Below are positions 22,677-33,474 of a DNA stretch of 64,000 nt, piece after piece (the stretch's first letter is position 1; every line of letters starts with the position of its first letter). Location of the stretch: NCBI GenBank assembly GCA_028868995.1, contig JAGWTH010000002.1, forward strand, positions 1 to 64,000, given 5' to 3'. The notes below the pieces were generated by a model that saw only the letters and a program-made list of their open reading frames with translations, did no database searches and was not told the origin of the DNA. A program made the position numbers and the translations under genes. The DNA is from Burkholderiales bacterium (GTDB taxonomy: Bacteria > Pseudomonadota > Gammaproteobacteria > Burkholderiales > Burkholderiaceae_C).

Positions 22677-23621
22677 ATGAACCGGCCCCTGCAACTGTTC
22701 CCCGCCCCGGCGGCCGCCAAGGCGGCACCGGAGCCGCCGCCCGCGGCCAGGCCGCCGGCGCGCTCGGTCGCCGCGGTGCTGGCCGACTCGCAGGTCGAGG
22801 AGGTGCTCGCCGAGCTCGATCGCGACCTGGTGGGGCTGGCGCCGGTGAAGGCGCGCATCCGCGACATCGCCGCGCTGCTGGTGATGGACCGGCTGCGCGC
22901 CAACCTGGGCCTGGCCACGCAGCCGCCCAGCCTGCACATGAGCTTCACGGGCAACCCGGGCACGGGCAAGACCACGGTGGCCATGCGCATGGCGCAGATC
23001 CTGCACCGCCTGGGCTACGTGCGCAAAGGCCACCTGGTCGCCGTCACGCGCGACGACCTGGTGGGCCAGTACATCGGCCACACGGCGCCCAAGACCAAGG
23101 AGGTGCTGAAGAAGGCCATGGGCGGCGTGCTGTTCATCGACGAAGCCTACTACCTGTACCGCCCGGAGAACGAGCGCGACTACGGCCAGGAGGCGATCGA
23201 GATCCTGCTGCAGGTGATGGAGAACCAGCGCGACGACCTGGTGGTGATCCTCGCCGGCTACGCCGACCGCATGGAGACCTTCTTCCGCAGCAACCCGGGC
23301 ATGAGCTCGCGCATCGCGCACCACCTGGACTTCCCCGACTACCAGCCCGAGGAGCTGATGGCCATCGCCGGCAAGATGCTGGCGGCCCAGAACTACCACC
23401 TGGGCGAGGGCGGCGAGGAGGCCCTCGCCCGCTACATCGGGCTGCGCATCCAGCAGCCGCACTTCGCCAACGCGCGCAGCGTGCGCAACGCGCTCGACCG
23501 CGCGCGCCTGCGCCAGGCCAGCCGCCTGTTCGCCGACCGCGAGCGCGAGCTGACCGCGGAAGACCTCACCACCATCGCGGCCGAGGACATCCTCGCCAGC
23601 CGCCTGTTCGCCGCCGCCTGA
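22677..23621 (+). CDS. cbbX: Red-type RuBisCO activase CbbX
   Basis: AAA+ ATPase that pulls the C-terminus of the large subunit to release inhibitory sugar phosphates. The 314-residue protein has Walker [10 protein letters not shown], the pore-loop region [16 protein letters not shown], Walker [12 protein letters not shown] and sensor and arginine-finger segments ([17 protein letters not shown]). The N-terminal 35 residues are Ala/Pro-rich and variable. It is placed right after cbbS, as in other red-type operons. Confidence 0.97.
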   Translation: MNRPLQLFPAPAAAKAAPEPPPAARPPARSVAAVLADSQVEEVLAELDRDLVGLAPVKARIRDIAALLVMDRLRANLGLATQPPSLHMSFTGNPGTGKTTVAMRMAQILHRLGYVRKGHLVAVTRDDLVGQYIGHTAPKTKEVLKKAMGGVLFIDEAYYLYRPENERDYGQEAIEILLQVMENQRDDLVVILAGYADRMETFFRSNPGMSSRIAHHLDFPDYQPEELMAIAGKMLAAQNYHLGEGGEEALARYIGLRIQQPHFANARSVRNALDRARLRQASRLFADRERELTAEDLTTIAAEDILASRLFAAA

Positions 23622-23631
23622 AGGAAGCCCC

Positions 23632-24375
23632 ATGAACCAGCCCCTGCGCGCCCTCGTCTTCGACGTCGACGGCACCCTCGCCGACACCGAGCGCTTCCAC
23701 CTGCAGGCCTTCAACGAGGCCTTCGCCGCCGAGGGCCTGGACTGGCGCTGGGACCCGGCGCTGTACACGCGGCTGCTGGAGGTCTCCGGCGGCGAGGAGC
23801 GCATGCTCGCCTACTGGCGCGAGGTGCGCGGCGGCACCGTCGACATCGAGGGCAACGCGATGCGCGACCTGATCGAGCGCGTCCACCTCGCCAAGACCGC
23901 CGCCTACGAGGCCATGGTCAACGAGGGCCTGGTGACGCTGCGCCCCGGCGTGCTGGCCCTGATGGACGAGGCGCTCGCCCGCGGCCTGCAGCTGGCCATC
24001 GCGACCACCACCTCGCCGGTGAACGTGGCCGCCCTGCTGCGCCGCGCGGTCGGGCCGCACTGGCGCCTGCAGTTCCCCGTGGTGTGCGACGCCTCCACCG
24101 CGCCGCGCAAGAAGCCCGACCCGCAGGTCTACCGCCAGGCGCTGGAAGGCCTCGGCCTGCCGGCGCACGCCTGCCTCGCCTTCGAGGACTCCGCCAACGG
24201 CCTGCGCTCCGCCCGCGCCGCCGGCATGGACACCGTGGTCACGCCCACGGCGTTCACCCGCCACCACGACTTCACCGGCGCGCTGCGCGTGATGCCCTCG
24301 CTGGCCGGCACCACCGTCGACGACCTGGCCGGCTGGCGCAGCGAGCAGGCCGAACCCGCCGGAGCCCTGTCATGA
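23632..24375 (+). CDS. cbbY: HAD phosphatase CbbY
   Basis: CbbY dephosphorylates xylulose-1,5-bisphosphate, a misfire product that inhibits RuBisCO. The 247-residue protein has the nucleophile motif [22 protein letters not shown], a helical cap domain, the second motif ATTTS and the acidic motif [15 protein letters not shown] with the lysine in RKKPDPQVY. The stop overlaps the cbbF start (ATGA). Confidence 0.95.
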   Translation: MNQPLRALVFDVDGTLADTERFHLQAFNEAFAAEGLDWRWDPALYTRLLEVSGGEERMLAYWREVRGGTVDIEGNAMRDLIERVHLAKTAAYEAMVNEGLVTLRPGVLALMDEALARGLQLAIATTTSPVNVAALLRRAVGPHWRLQFPVVCDASTAPRKKPDPQVYRQALEGLGLPAHACLAFEDSANGLRSARAAGMDTVVTPTAFTRHHDFTGALRVMPSLAGTTVDDLAGWRSEQAEPAGALS

Positions 24376-25445
24376 GCCTGCACCAGCGTCCCACCCTCAC
24401 CCAGTACCTGATCGAGCAGCGCCGCCGCTTCCCGGAGGCCACCGGCGACTTCAACTCCCTGATCCTGGACGTGGCGATGGCGTGCAAGTCCATCGCGCGC
24501 GCCGTGGCGCTGGGCCGGCTGGCCGACGTGCCCGCGGCCGGCACCACCAACGTCCAGGGCGAGGAGCAGAAGCCGCTGGACGTGCTGAGCAACGAGGCCT
24601 TCCTGCGCACCACCGAATGGGGCGGGAACCTTGCCGGCATGGCCTCCGAGGAGATGGACCGGCCCTACGCCATCCCCCCGCAGCACCCGCGCGGCAAGTA
24701 CCTGCTGGTGTTCGATCCCCTGGACGGATCGAGCAACCTGGACGTCAACGTCTCGGTGGGCAGCATCTTCTCGATCCTGCGGGCGCCCGAGGAGGCGATC
24801 GCCGGCGAGCTGGCCGAGCGGCACTTCCTGCAGGCGGGCGAGCGCCAGGTGGCCGCCGGCTATGCGCTGTACGGCCCGAGCACCATGCTGATCCTCACGG
24901 TCGGCAACGGCGTCGCCGGCTTCACGCTGGACCCGAACCTCGGCGAGTTCATGCTCACCCATCCCGACCTGCGCATCCCCGAGGAGACGCAGGAGTTCGC
25001 CATCAACGCCTCCAACCGCCGCTTCTGGGAGCCGCCGGTGCAGCGCTACGTGGCCGAATGCGAGACCGGCCGCGAGGGCCCGCGCGGCAAGGACTTCAAC
25101 ATGCGCTGGATCGCCTCGATGGTGGCGGAGGCGCACCGCATCCTGATGCGCGGCGGCGTGTTCCTCTACCCGCGCGACAACCGCCAGCCGCAGCGCCCCG
25201 GGCGCCTGCGCCTGCTGTACGAGGCCAACCCGATCGGCTTCGTGATCGAGCAGGCCGGCGGGCGCGCCAGCACCGGCCGCCGGCCCGTGCTGGGCGTGCA
25301 GCCCGAGGAGCTGCACCAGCGCATCGGCCTCGTGTTCGGCTCGCGCAGCGAGGTCGAGCGCATCGAGCGCTACCACGCCGAGCCTGGCACCCGCGACTTC
25401 GTGACGCCGCTGTTCGGCGAGCGCACCCTGTTCCGCACCGCCTGA
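24372..25445 (+). CDS. cbbF: Fructose-1,6-bisphosphatase class I
   Basis: Hydrolyses fructose-1,6-bisphosphate, and perhaps sedoheptulose-1,7-bisphosphate, in the regenerative part of the cycle. The 357-residue protein contains the metal and phosphate motif [23 protein letters not shown] and the substrate-binding segment [18 protein letters not shown]. The ATG overlaps the cbbY stop. Confidence 0.95.
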   Translation: MSLHQRPTLTQYLIEQRRRFPEATGDFNSLILDVAMACKSIARAVALGRLADVPAAGTTNVQGEEQKPLDVLSNEAFLRTTEWGGNLAGMASEEMDRPYAIPPQHPRGKYLLVFDPLDGSSNLDVNVSVGSIFSILRAPEEAIAGELAERHFLQAGERQVAAGYALYGPSTMLILTVGNGVAGFTLDPNLGEFMLTHPDLRIPEETQEFAINASNRRFWEPPVQRYVAECETGREGPRGKDFNMRWIASMVAEAHRILMRGGVFLYPRDNRQPQRPGRLRLLYEANPIGFVIEQAGGRASTGRRPVLGVQPEELHQRIGLVFGSRSEVERIERYHAEPGTRDFVTPLFGERTLFRTA

Positions 25446-25473
25446 AGCCCCTTCCCAGCCTCCGGAGACCCCC

Positions 25474-26358
25474 GTGTCAGAACGCCATCCCATCATCGCC
25501 ATCACCGGCTCGTCGGGCGCCGGCACCACCTCGGTGACGCGCACCTTCGAGAACATCTTCCGCCGCGAGCAGGTCAACGCCGCGGTGATCGAGGGCGACA
25601 GCTTTCACCGCTACGACCGCAAGGAGATGAAGACGCGGCAGGCGCAGGCGGAGAAGCAGGGCGACCGCCACTTCAGCCACTTCGGCCCGGAGAACAACCT
25701 GTTCGCCGAGCTGGAGCAGCTGTTCCGCAGCTACGGCGAGACCGGCCAGGGCATGCGCCGCAAGTACCTGCACGACGCCGACGAGGCCGCGCCCTACAAG
25801 CAGGAGCCGGGCACCTTCACGCCCTGGGAGCCGCTGCCCGAGAAGACCGACCTGCTGTTCTACGAGGGCCTGCACGGCGCCGTGGTCACGCCCGAGGTCG
25901 ACGTGGCGCGCTACCCGGACCTGCTGGTCGGCGTGGTGCCGGTGATCAACCTGGAGTGGATCCAGAAGCTGTGGCGCGACAAGTCCAAGCGCGGCTACTC
26001 CACCGAGGCGGTGACCGACACCATCCTGCGGCGCATGCCCGACTACGTGAACTACATCTGCCCGCAGTTCACCCACACCCACGTGAACTTCCAGCGCGTG
26101 CCCTGCGTGGACACCTCCAACCCGTTCATCGCGCGCGAGATCCCGGCGCCCGACGAGAGCTTCGTGGTGATCCGCTTCGCCCAGCCCAAGGGCATCGACT
26201 TCCCCTACCTGCTGAACATGATCCACGACTCGTTCATGTCGCGCGCCAACACCATCGTCGTGCCGGGCGGCAAGATGGAGCTGGCGATGCAGCTGATCTT
26301 CACGCCCTTCGTCTGGCGCATGATGGAGCGGCGCAAGCGCGCGCTGGGCGGCGCATGA
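25474..26358 (+). CDS. cbbP: Phosphoribulokinase
   Basis: Phosphorylates ribulose-5-phosphate to the RuBisCO substrate. The 294-residue protein is the class I, bacterial octameric type, with P-loop [20 protein letters not shown], catalytic region [10 protein letters not shown] and Walker-B-like [11 protein letters not shown]. The start is a GTG at 25474 preceded by CGGAGA. The stop overlaps the transketolase start. Confidence 0.96.
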   Translation: MSERHPIIAITGSSGAGTTSVTRTFENIFRREQVNAAVIEGDSFHRYDRKEMKTRQAQAEKQGDRHFSHFGPENNLFAELEQLFRSYGETGQGMRRKYLHDADEAAPYKQEPGTFTPWEPLPEKTDLLFYEGLHGAVVTPEVDVARYPDLLVGVVPVINLEWIQKLWRDKSKRGYSTEAVTDTILRRMPDYVNYICPQFTHTHVNFQRVPCVDTSNPFIAREIPAPDESFVVIRFAQPKGIDFPYLLNMIHDSFMSRANTIVVPGGKMELAMQLIFTPFVWRMMERRKRALGGA

Positions 26359-28421
26359 TGGAGCGCACCCCCGAACTGCGCAAGGGCATGGCCGACGCCC
26401 TGCGCGTGCTCACCGCCGACGCGGTGGACCGCGCCAATTCCGGCCACCCCGGCGCGCCCCTGGGCATGGCCGACATGGCCCAGGCCCTGTGGGACGGGCA
26501 CCTGCGCCACAACCCGGCCAACCCGCGCTGGAGCGGCCGCGACCGCTTCGTGCTGTCGAACGGCCACGCGTCGATGCTGCTGTACGCGCTGCTGCACCTC
26601 ACCGGCTACGACCTGTCGATGGAGGACCTGAAGTCCTTCCGCCGCCTTCACAGCAGGACGCCGGGCCATCCGGAGGTCGGCGTGACGCCCGGCGTCGAGA
26701 CCACCACCGGGCCGCTGGGCCAGGGGCTCGCGAACGCGGTGGGCATGGCGCTGGCCGAGAAGCTGCTGGCCGCCGAATTCAACCGGGCCGAGGGCGGCGA
26801 GCGCTTCGACATCGTCGACCACTTCACCTACGTGTTCGCCGGCGACGGCTGCCTGATGGAGGGCATCAGCCACGAGGCCTGCTCGCTCGCCGGCACGCTG
26901 AGGCTGGCCAAGCTGGTCGTGCTGTACGACGACAACGGCATCTCGATCGACGGCCCGGTGCAGGGCTGGTTCAGCGACGACACGCGCAAGCGGTTCGAGG
27001 CCTATGGCTGGAATGTGGTCGCCGTCGACGGGCACGACCCGCTGCAGGTCGACGCCGCCCTGCGGCAGGCGCGCGCACAGGCCGCGACCGCCGACGGCCG
27101 GCCGACCCTGGTCTGCTGCCGCACGGAGATCGGACGAGGCGCGCCGACCAAGGCCGGCTCGCACGACGTGCACGGCTCGCCGCTGGGGGCCCAGGAAAGC
27201 CAGGCCATGCGCGCGGCGCTGGGCTGGACCGCCCCGCCGTTCCAGGTGCCGGCGCCGCTGGCCTCGGCCTGGGATGCGCGCGAGCGCGGCGCGGCGGCCG
27301 AGCGCGAGTGGCGGCTGCGCTTCGAGGCCTATCGCGCCCGCTTCCCGGCCGAGGCGGCCGAATTCGAGCGGCGCCTGGCCGGCCGGCTGCCGGAAGACTT
27401 CGCGGCGCGCGCCGCCTCGCTGCTGGAGCAGGCCGCCCGCACCGACGCCGTGGCCACGCGCAAGGCGAGCCAGCTGGCCCTCGATGCGATCGCGCCGGCG
27501 CTGCCCGAGCTGTTCGGGGGCTCGGCCGACCTGACCGCCTCGAACCTCACCAACTTCAAGGGCTGCGTGCGCGCCGGCCGCGACACCTGGGGCAACCACC
27601 TGTCCTACGGCGTGCGCGAGTTCGCGATGGCCGCGATGATGAACGGCATCGCGCTGCACGGCGGGCTCATCCCCTACGGCGGCACCTTCCTCACCTTCAG
27701 CGACTACAGCCGCAACGCGATCCGCATGGCGGCGCTGATGAAGCTGCGCGTCGTGCACGTGCTCACCCACGACTCCATCGGCCTGGGCGAGGACGGCCCG
27801 ACGCACCAGGCGGTGGAACACGTGCCCTCGCTGCGGCTGATCCCGCAGCTGGATGTCTGGCGGCCCTGCGACGCGCTGGAGACGGCCGTGGCCTGGCAGA
27901 GCGCCGTGGAACGCGACGACGGTCCCTCGGCGCTGTGCCTGTCGCGGCAGAACCTGCCCCGGCTGGTGGCCGACGCGGGCCGCGCCGGCGAGGTCCGCCG
28001 CGGCGGCTACGTCCTGTCGGACCTCGAGGGCGCGCAGGCGGTGATCGTCGCCACCGGTTCCGAGGTGGCGCTGGCGCTGGCCGCGCAGGCCGAACTGGCG
28101 CTGGAGGGCATCGCCACGCGCGTGGTCTCGATGCCCTGCACCAGCCGCTTCGACCGCGAGCCGCGGGCCTGGCGCGACGCCGTGCTGCCGCCGGCGCTGC
28201 CGGCCGTGGCGGTGGAGGCGGCGCACCCGGACTTCTGGCGCAAGTACGTGGGCCGCGACGGCGCCGTCGTCGGGATCGCCTCCTTCGGCGAATCGGCCCC
28301 GGCGCAGGAGCTGTATGCGCATTTCGGGATCACGCCGCAGCGCATCGCCGACGAGGTGCGCGGCCTCGTGCACGGCTCGCGCGGGCGCGCCGCGGCGGCC
28401 GAAGCGGTGGCGGCGGCATGA
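26355..28421 (+). CDS. cbbT: Transketolase
   Basis: Thiamine diphosphate enzyme of the regenerative phase, 688 residues. The N-terminal cofactor domain has [33 protein letters not shown], the thiamine pyrophosphate motif [18 protein letters not shown], and [10 protein letters not shown]. The pyrimidine domain starts near [17 protein letters not shown] with [13 protein letters not shown], then [15 protein letters not shown]. Two adjacent ATGs at 26355 and 26358 are possible; the first overlaps the cbbP stop. Confidence 0.96.
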   Translation: MMERTPELRKGMADALRVLTADAVDRANSGHPGAPLGMADMAQALWDGHLRHNPANPRWSGRDRFVLSNGHASMLLYALLHLTGYDLSMEDLKSFRRLHSRTPGHPEVGVTPGVETTTGPLGQGLANAVGMALAEKLLAAEFNRAEGGERFDIVDHFTYVFAGDGCLMEGISHEACSLAGTLRLAKLVVLYDDNGISIDGPVQGWFSDDTRKRFEAYGWNVVAVDGHDPLQVDAALRQARAQAATADGRPTLVCCRTEIGRGAPTKAGSHDVHGSPLGAQESQAMRAALGWTAPPFQVPAPLASAWDARERGAAAEREWRLRFEAYRARFPAEAAEFERRLAGRLPEDFAARAASLLEQAARTDAVATRKASQLALDAIAPALPELFGGSADLTASNLTNFKGCVRAGRDTWGNHLSYGVREFAMAAMMNGIALHGGLIPYGGTFLTFSDYSRNAIRMAALMKLRVVHVLTHDSIGLGEDGPTHQAVEHVPSLRLIPQLDVWRPCDALETAVAWQSAVERDDGPSALCLSRQNLPRLVADAGRAGEVRRGGYVLSDLEGAQAVIVATGSEVALALAAQAELALEGIATRVVSMPCTSRFDREPRAWRDAVLPPALPAVAVEAAHPDFWRKYVGRDGAVVGIASFGESAPAQELYAHFGITPQRIADEVRGLVHGSRGRAAAAEAVAAA

Positions 28422-29101
28422 GGGGCGCGATCGAACTGGTGCTGTTCGACCTGGACGGCACGCTGGTGGAGACCGCCCCGGAGATCTGCGACGCGGTCAA
28501 CGACACGCTGCTGGCGCTGGACCTGCCGCCGGCGTCGCTCGCCCAGGTCACCGACTGGATCGGGCACGGCACCGGCGTGCTGCTGGAGCAGGCCCTGGCG
28601 AGCGCCAGCGGCCAGCCCCTGGCCGGCCTGCGCGAGACCAGCCTCTGGCGCGCGGCCCAGCCGCGCTTCGCCCAGGACTACGAGCGCCGCTGCGGCACGA
28701 CCAGCCGGCCCTATCCCGGCGCGCGCGAGCTGCTGCGCGCGCTCGGCGAGATCGGCATCCGGCGCGCCCTGGTGACCAACAAGGAGCAGCGCTTCACGAC
28801 CCCGGTGCTGCGCCGCCATGCGCTGCGCCCGCTGCTGGACCGCGTGGTGTGCGGCGACAGCCTGCCCACGCGCAAGCCGGACCCCGCGGGCGTGCTCGAC
28901 TGCCTGCGCGCCTTCGGCGTGCCGCGCGAGCGCGCCGTGTTCGTGGGCGACTCCTCGATCGACGTGGCCACGGCGCGCAACGCCGGCGTGCCGGTCTGGG
29001 CGCTCACCCACGGCTACAACATGGGCGAACCCATCGCCTCGGCCCGGCCGGACCTGCTGATGGACCGGCTGGACGCGGTCCTCGACGCCGCCATCGCCTG
29101 A
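28418..29101 (+). CDS. cbbZ: Phosphoglycolate phosphatase CbbZ
   Basis: HAD phosphatase that removes 2-phosphoglycolate, the product of RuBisCO oxygenation. The 227-residue protein has [35 protein letters not shown], the lysine in [13 protein letters not shown] and [16 protein letters not shown]. The ATG overlaps the transketolase stop (ATGA), so it belongs to the same operon. Confidence 0.94.
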   Translation: MRGAIELVLFDLDGTLVETAPEICDAVNDTLLALDLPPASLAQVTDWIGHGTGVLLEQALASASGQPLAGLRETSLWRAAQPRFAQDYERRCGTTSRPYPGARELLRALGEIGIRRALVTNKEQRFTTPVLRRHALRPLLDRVVCGDSLPTRKPDPAGVLDCLRAFGVPRERAVFVGDSSIDVATARNAGVPVWALTHGYNMGEPIASARPDLLMDRLDAVLDAAIA

Positions 29102-29171
29102 GCAGGCGCCCCGCCGGGCGCCGCGCCTGCCTTCCCGTTTCCCTTCCCGCCATCCTTCCAAGGAGCCTGCC

Positions 29172-30209
29172 ATGCCTCTCGTCTCCCTGCGCCAGGTGCT
29201 GGACCACGCCGCCGAACACGGCTACGGCGTGCCCGCCTTCAACGTCAACAACCTCGAACAGATCCAGGCCATCATGGAGGCCGCGCAGGAGACCGCGAGC
29301 CCGGTGATCCTGCAGGCCTCCGCCGGCGCGCGCAAGTACGCGGGCGAGGCCTACCTGCGGCACATGGTGCTGGCCGCCATCGAGTCGCATCCCGACCTGC
29401 CGGTGGTGCTGCACCAGGACCACGGCACGAGCCCCGCGGTGTGCCAGCAGGCGATCCGCTCGGGCTTCTCCAGCGTCATGATGGACGGCTCGCTGCGCCA
29501 GGACGGCAAGACGCCCGCGAGCTACGAGTACAACGTGGAGGTCACGCGCCGGGCCTGCGAGATGGCCCACGCGATCGGAGTCTCGGTCGAGGGCGAACTC
29601 GGCTGCCTCGGCTCGCTGGAGACCGGCGAGGCGGGCGAGGAGGACGGCATCGGCGCGGCCGGGCGCCTGTCGCACGACATGCTGCTGACCGACCCGCTGC
29701 AGGCGCGCGACTTCGTGGCCGCCACCGGCGTGGACGCGCTGGCCATCGCCATCGGCACCAGCCACGGCGCCTACAAGTTCACCCGCAAGCCCACCGGCGA
29801 CATCCTGGCGATCGACCGCATCGCGGCCATCCACGCACAGATCCCGGATACGCACCTGGTGATGCACGGCAGCTCCAGCGTGCCGCAGGAATGGCTGGAG
29901 ATCATCCGCGCGCACGGCGGCGAGATCCGCGAGACCTACGGCGTGCCGGTGGAGGAGATCCGCCGCGGCATCGCCAGCGGGGTGCGCAAGGTGAACATAG
30001 ACACCGACATCCGCCTGGCGATGATGGGCGCGATGCGCGAGGCCTTCGATGCCGACCGCAGCGAGTTCGACCCGCGCAAGGCGCTGGCGGCGGCGCGCAA
30101 GGCGGCCAAGGGAATCTGCAAGGCGCGCTTCGAGGCCTTCGGCTGCGCCGGGCAGGGCACGAAGATCCGTGCCGTCCCCCTCGAAGACATGGCCCGCCGC
30201 TACTCCTGA
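29172..30209 (+). CDS. cbbA: Fructose-bisphosphate aldolase class II
   Basis: Condenses triose phosphates to fructose-1,6-bisphosphate. The 345-residue zinc enzyme has [20 protein letters not shown], the metal-binding HQDHGTSPA, the glycine-rich HGAYKFT region and [10 protein letters not shown], which places it in the class II A family used in cbb operons. AAGGAG lies before the ATG. It is the last gene of the operon; a GC-rich hairpin without T-run follows at about 30220-30238. The operon contains no cbbG, cbbK or cbbE, so those steps are supplied from elsewhere. Confidence 0.95.
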   Translation: MPLVSLRQVLDHAAEHGYGVPAFNVNNLEQIQAIMEAAQETASPVILQASAGARKYAGEAYLRHMVLAAIESHPDLPVVLHQDHGTSPAVCQQAIRSGFSSVMMDGSLRQDGKTPASYEYNVEVTRRACEMAHAIGVSVEGELGCLGSLETGEAGEEDGIGAAGRLSHDMLLTDPLQARDFVAATGVDALAIAIGTSHGAYKFTRKPTGDILAIDRIAAIHAQIPDTHLVMHGSSSVPQEWLEIIRAHGGEIRETYGVPVEEIRRGIASGVRKVNIDTDIRLAMMGAMREAFDADRSEFDPRKALAAARKAAKGICKARFEAFGCAGQGTKIRAVPLEDMARRYS

Positions 30210-30308
30210 AGGACGACCCCGGGTTTTCCCCGGGGTTCGCGGCTGTCCCGGGCCTTTTAAATTCGTGTATCCTTATATTCGAGTTCGCCAATCCACGGAG
30301 ACCCTCCC

Positions 30309-30611
30309 TTGAAGACCCTGCTGCTGGCGGCCGCCCTGGCCGCCGCTACCCCCGCCTTTGCCAGCATGGAGCTGGCCCAGAAGAATGCCTGCCTCGCCTG
30401 CCACGGCATCGACAAGAAGATCGTCGGCCCCGCCTACCAGGACGTCGCGAAGAAGTATGCCGGCCAGAAGGACGCAGAGGCCATGCTGGTCAAGAGCATC
30501 AAGGCCGGCGGCTCCGGCAAGTGGGGCCCCGTGCCCATGCCGCCGCAGGCCGCGCTGAGCGACGCCGACGCGCACAAGCTCGCCGTGTGGATCCTGCAGG
30601 GAGCGAAGTGA
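30309..30611 (+). CDS. Periplasmic cytochrome c, related to the C-terminal domain of SoxD
   Basis: A 100-residue class I cytochrome c: signal peptide to about residue 19, haem site CLACH (C28, C31, H32) and axial methionine in VPMPPQ. The TTG start at 30309 has GGAG 8 bases upstream. It closely resembles the C-terminal haem domain of SoxD at 33142-33378: both share VGPA..DVAKK.AG, IK.GGSG.WG and PMPPQ. It heads the sox operon and is a likely electron carrier between Sox enzymes and the oxidase. Confidence 0.85.
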   Translation: MKTLLLAAALAAATPAFASMELAQKNACLACHGIDKKIVGPAYQDVAKKYAGQKDAEAMLVKSIKAGGSGKWGPVPMPPQAALSDADAHKLAVWILQGAK

Positions 30612-30911
30612 TTGAACGCGCGCGCCGCCGTGGCGGGAGGTTCGGACTTCGAGCGGGCCGCCCAGGTCTTCTCGCTGCTTTCCGCCACCTCGCGCCTGCG
30701 CATCATCGGCGCGCTGTGCGAGGGTGAGATGTGCGTGGGCGAGCTGGCGACGGTGACCGGCCTGCCGCAGCCCACGGTTTCGCAGCACCTGAACCTGCTG
30801 TTCCGCGCGGGCCTGCTGGACCGGCGCCGGGAAGGCGTCCAGGTGCACTACCGCGTCGACCAGAAGATGCGCAGCTTCCTGTGCCGCGCAGTGAGCGCGC
30901 TCTTGGAGTGA
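30612..30911 (+). CDS. ArsR family regulator in the sox operon
   Basis: A 99-residue winged-helix protein starting at a TTG that directly follows the cytochrome stop, with AGGGAG 8 bases upstream. Recognition helix region: LPQPTVSQHLNLLFRAGLL. Cysteines at 36 and 41 (ALCEGEMCVGEL) and at 91 (FLCRAV) allow a C36-C91 pair like that of SqrR and BigR. It is distinct from, but clearly related to, the ArsR protein at 17839. In sox clusters the ArsR protein SoxR represses sox genes until thiosulfate or persulfide appears; the same role is inferred here. Confidence 0.82.
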   Translation: MNARAAVAGGSDFERAAQVFSLLSATSRLRIIGALCEGEMCVGELATVTGLPQPTVSQHLNLLFRAGLLDRRREGVQVHYRVDQKMRSFLCRAVSALLE

Positions 30912-30947
30912 TGCGGCCGGCCCGGCCGACCTGATCAAGGAGTCAAA

Positions 30948-32303
30948 GTGACATCGCAGACCCAACCCGGGCGCCTGCTCAAGGCACCGGAGAACTTCAT
31001 CGACCCCGACGGCGTGCGCCGGGTGTTCGCCGAGGCCAAGGAAGGCCGGCGCGACTTCATCCGCGGCGCCTTCGCGGCCGCGGCCGCCGGCGTGGCGGCC
31101 ACGGCGGCGCGCGCGGCGGATGCGCCGGCCGACGGCGACCCGAACATCCTGAACCTGCCCGAGTACTCGCGTGCCCTGGGCCAGGGCGTGGCGCAGAACA
31201 ACGGCTACGGCGTCCCCTCGAAGTACGAGGCGAACGTGCGCCGCCGCATCAGCCCCGGCCTGACGCAGACCACGCAGGCCTCGGTGGCTTTCGCGCCGCT
31301 GCAGTCGCTGTTCGGCATCGTCACGCCCAGCGGCCTGCACTTCGAGCGCCACCACCAGGGCTGGTGGGACATGGACCCGACCAAGCACCGCCTGATGATC
31401 AACGGCCTGGTGAAGACCCCGATGGTCTTCACGATGGACGACATCATGCGGCTGCCCTCGGTGTCGCGCTTCCACTTCGTCGAGTGCGGTGCCAACTCCG
31501 CCATGGAGTGGGGCAACGTCGCCGTGCCGACCGTGCAGTACACGCACGGCATGCTGTCGTGCAGCGAGTTCACCGGCGTGCCGCTGATCAAGGTGCTGGA
31601 GATGGCCGGCGCGGACACCAAGAAGGGCCGCTTCCTGCTGGCCGAGGGCGCCGACGGCTCGGGCCAGTCGCGCACGATCCCCATGGAGCTGGTCGAGTCG
31701 GGCGAGGTGCTGCTGGCCTACGGCCAGAACGGCGAGATGCTGCGCCCCGAGCAGGGCTACCCGCTGCGCCTGGTGGTGCCCGGCGTGCAGGGCGTCAGCT
31801 GGATCAAGTACCTGCGCCGCATCAAGGTGGGCGACATGCCCTTCGGCGCCAAGGACGAGACGGTCGGCTACGCCGACCTGATGCCGGACGGCCAGCACCG
31901 CCAGTACACGAGCATCCAGGAATGCAAGAGCGTGGTGACCACGCCCTCCGGCGGCCAGGTGCTGCTGGAGAAGGGCTTCCACCCGATCACCGGCCTGGCC
32001 TGGTCCGGCCGCGGCAAGATCCAGCGCGTGGACGTGTCGGTGGACGGCGGCCGCAGCTGGCGCCCCGCGCGCCTGCAGGGCCCGGTCATGAGCAAGTGCC
32101 TCACGCGCTTCAACTTCGACTGGGTGTGGGACGGCAAGCCCACCATCATCCAGAGCCGCGCGATCGACGAGACCGGCTACGTGCAGCCGACCAAGCCCCA
32201 GCTGGCGGCGGTGCGCGGCACGCGCGGCATCTACCACAACAACGCGATCCAGTCCTGGCTGGTGCAGGAAAACGGCGAGGTGAAGAATGTCCACGTTTCG
32301 TAA
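30948..32303 (+). CDS. soxC: Sulfane dehydrogenase molybdenum subunit SoxC
   Basis: SoxC, with SoxD, oxidises the sulfane sulfur bound to SoxY in the periplasm, giving six of the eight electrons of thiosulfate. The 451-residue protein carries a twin-arginine signal (GRRDFIRGAFAAAAAG), a sulfite-oxidase-type molybdopterin domain with the molybdenum-ligand cysteine in FVECGANSAMEW, and a C-terminal dimerisation domain (GLAWSGRGKIQRVDVSVDGG). Start is GTG with AAGGAG upstream. It overlaps soxD by 17 bases. Confidence 0.95.
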   Translation: MTSQTQPGRLLKAPENFIDPDGVRRVFAEAKEGRRDFIRGAFAAAAAGVAATAARAADAPADGDPNILNLPEYSRALGQGVAQNNGYGVPSKYEANVRRRISPGLTQTTQASVAFAPLQSLFGIVTPSGLHFERHHQGWWDMDPTKHRLMINGLVKTPMVFTMDDIMRLPSVSRFHFVECGANSAMEWGNVAVPTVQYTHGMLSCSEFTGVPLIKVLEMAGADTKKGRFLLAEGADGSGQSRTIPMELVESGEVLLAYGQNGEMLRPEQGYPLRLVVPGVQGVSWIKYLRRIKVGDMPFGAKDETVGYADLMPDGQHRQYTSIQECKSVVTTPSGGQVLLEKGFHPITGLAWSGRGKIQRVDVSVDGGRSWRPARLQGPVMSKCLTRFNFDWVWDGKPTIIQSRAIDETGYVQPTKPQLAAVRGTRGIYHNNAIQSWLVQENGEVKNVHVS

Positions 32304-33378
32304 GTCCCTCGTGCTGATCGCGCTGGCGGCGGGAGCGTTGTCGGCGCAGGCGCAGGGCAAGGCCGAGTTCGGCGGCATCGGGCGCCCGGCTACCCCGGCG
32401 GAGGTCAAGGCCTGGAACATCGACGTGCGGCCCGACTTCCAGGGCCTGCCCAAGGGCTCCGGCTCGGTGAGCCAGGGCCAGACGATCTGGGAAGGCAAGT
32501 GCGCGAGCTGCCACGGCGTGTTCGGCGAGTCCAACGAGGTGTTCCAGCCGCTGGTGGGCGGCACCACCAAGGACGACATCAAGACCGGCCACGTCGCCGC
32601 CCTGCGCAAGAGCGACGTGGAGCGCACCACGCTCATGAAGCTCAACACCGTCTCGACGCTGTGGGACTTCATCAACCGCGCCATGCCCTGGAACGCGCCG
32701 AAGTCCCTCAAGACCGACGAGGTCTACGCGGTCACGGCCTACCTGCTGAACCTGGGCGGGATCGTGCCGGACGACTTCGTCATGAGCGACAAGAACATCG
32801 CCGAGGTGCAGCAGCGCCTGCCGAACCGCAACGGCATGACGACCAAGCATGACATGTGGCCGGGCAAGGAACTGGGCGGGACGGGCAAGCCCGACGTACA
32901 GGCGAAAGCCTGCATGAAGGACTGCCCGGTGGACGGCAAGATCGTGTCGTCCCTGCCGGACCACGCCCGCAACGCGCACGGCAATCTCGCCGAGCAGGTG
33001 CGGCTCGTGGGCGAGACGGCGGGCGCCGACACCACGAAGCCCGAAGGCAAGACCCTCGAGGAGGAGCGGGCGCTGCTGGCCGCGCCCACCAAGGTGGCGC
33101 AGGCGGCGCCGGCGGCTGCGGCTGCCGCGGGCCAGGCCCCGATGGACCTGCTGCAGAAGAACGGCTGCGTGGCCTGCCACTCGGTGACGAGCAAGCTGGT
33201 GGGACCCGCGTTCATCGACGTGGCGAAGAAGCATGCGGGCAAGGCCGAGTACCTGGCCGCGAAGATCAAGAGCGGCGGCTCGGGCGTCTGGGGCGACATC
33301 CCCATGCCGCCGCAGACGATCAGCACGGAAGACGCCGCGAAGATCGCCAACTGGCTGGCGGCGGGTGCCGCCCACTGA
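32287..33378 (+). CDS. soxD: Dihaem cytochrome c SoxD
   Basis: Electron-accepting partner of SoxC. The 363-residue exported protein has two haem sites: CASCH (C72, C75, H76) in the larger N-terminal domain and CVACH (C294, C297, H298) in the C-terminal domain. An Ala-rich linker (AQAAPAAAAAAGQAP) joins the domains. The C-terminal domain is a paralogue of the small cytochrome at the head of the operon. Presence of soxCD predicts complete oxidation to sulfate without sulfur globules. Confidence 0.94.
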   Translation: MSTFRKSLVLIALAAGALSAQAQGKAEFGGIGRPATPAEVKAWNIDVRPDFQGLPKGSGSVSQGQTIWEGKCASCHGVFGESNEVFQPLVGGTTKDDIKTGHVAALRKSDVERTTLMKLNTVSTLWDFINRAMPWNAPKSLKTDEVYAVTAYLLNLGGIVPDDFVMSDKNIAEVQQRLPNRNGMTTKHDMWPGKELGGTGKPDVQAKACMKDCPVDGKIVSSLPDHARNAHGNLAEQVRLVGETAGADTTKPEGKTLEEERALLAAPTKVAQAAPAAAAAAGQAPMDLLQKNGCVACHSVTSKLVGPAFIDVAKKHAGKAEYLAAKIKSGGSGVWGDIPMPPQTISTEDAAKIANWLAAGAAH

Positions 33379-33418
33379 GGCCGGAGTCAAGGGGCATCCC
33401 TAAGGGAATGTGCCGAGC

Positions 33419-33458
33419 GTGCCGGCGGTGCCGGCACATTAGTATCGGCTTAACTAAT
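33419..33458. promoter_or_regulatory. soxD-soxY spacer with two adjacent palindromes
   Basis: GTGCCGGCGGTGCCGGCAC (33419-33437) is a perfect 8+3+8 hairpin. Directly after it comes ATTAGT (33438-33443), 9 bases, ACTAAT (33453-33458), a perfect 6+9+6 palindrome in an AT-rich patch ending with six T. The first may attenuate or stabilise the soxCD message; the second looks like an operator in front of soxY. Both readings are inference. Confidence 0.5.
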
Positions 33459-33474
33459 TTTTTGGAGAGCAGAC

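Noticed and set aside
30220-30238. CCCCGGG/CCCGGGG hairpin after cbbA as terminator
   Set aside because: There is no T-run behind it, so it is not called as an intrinsic terminator.
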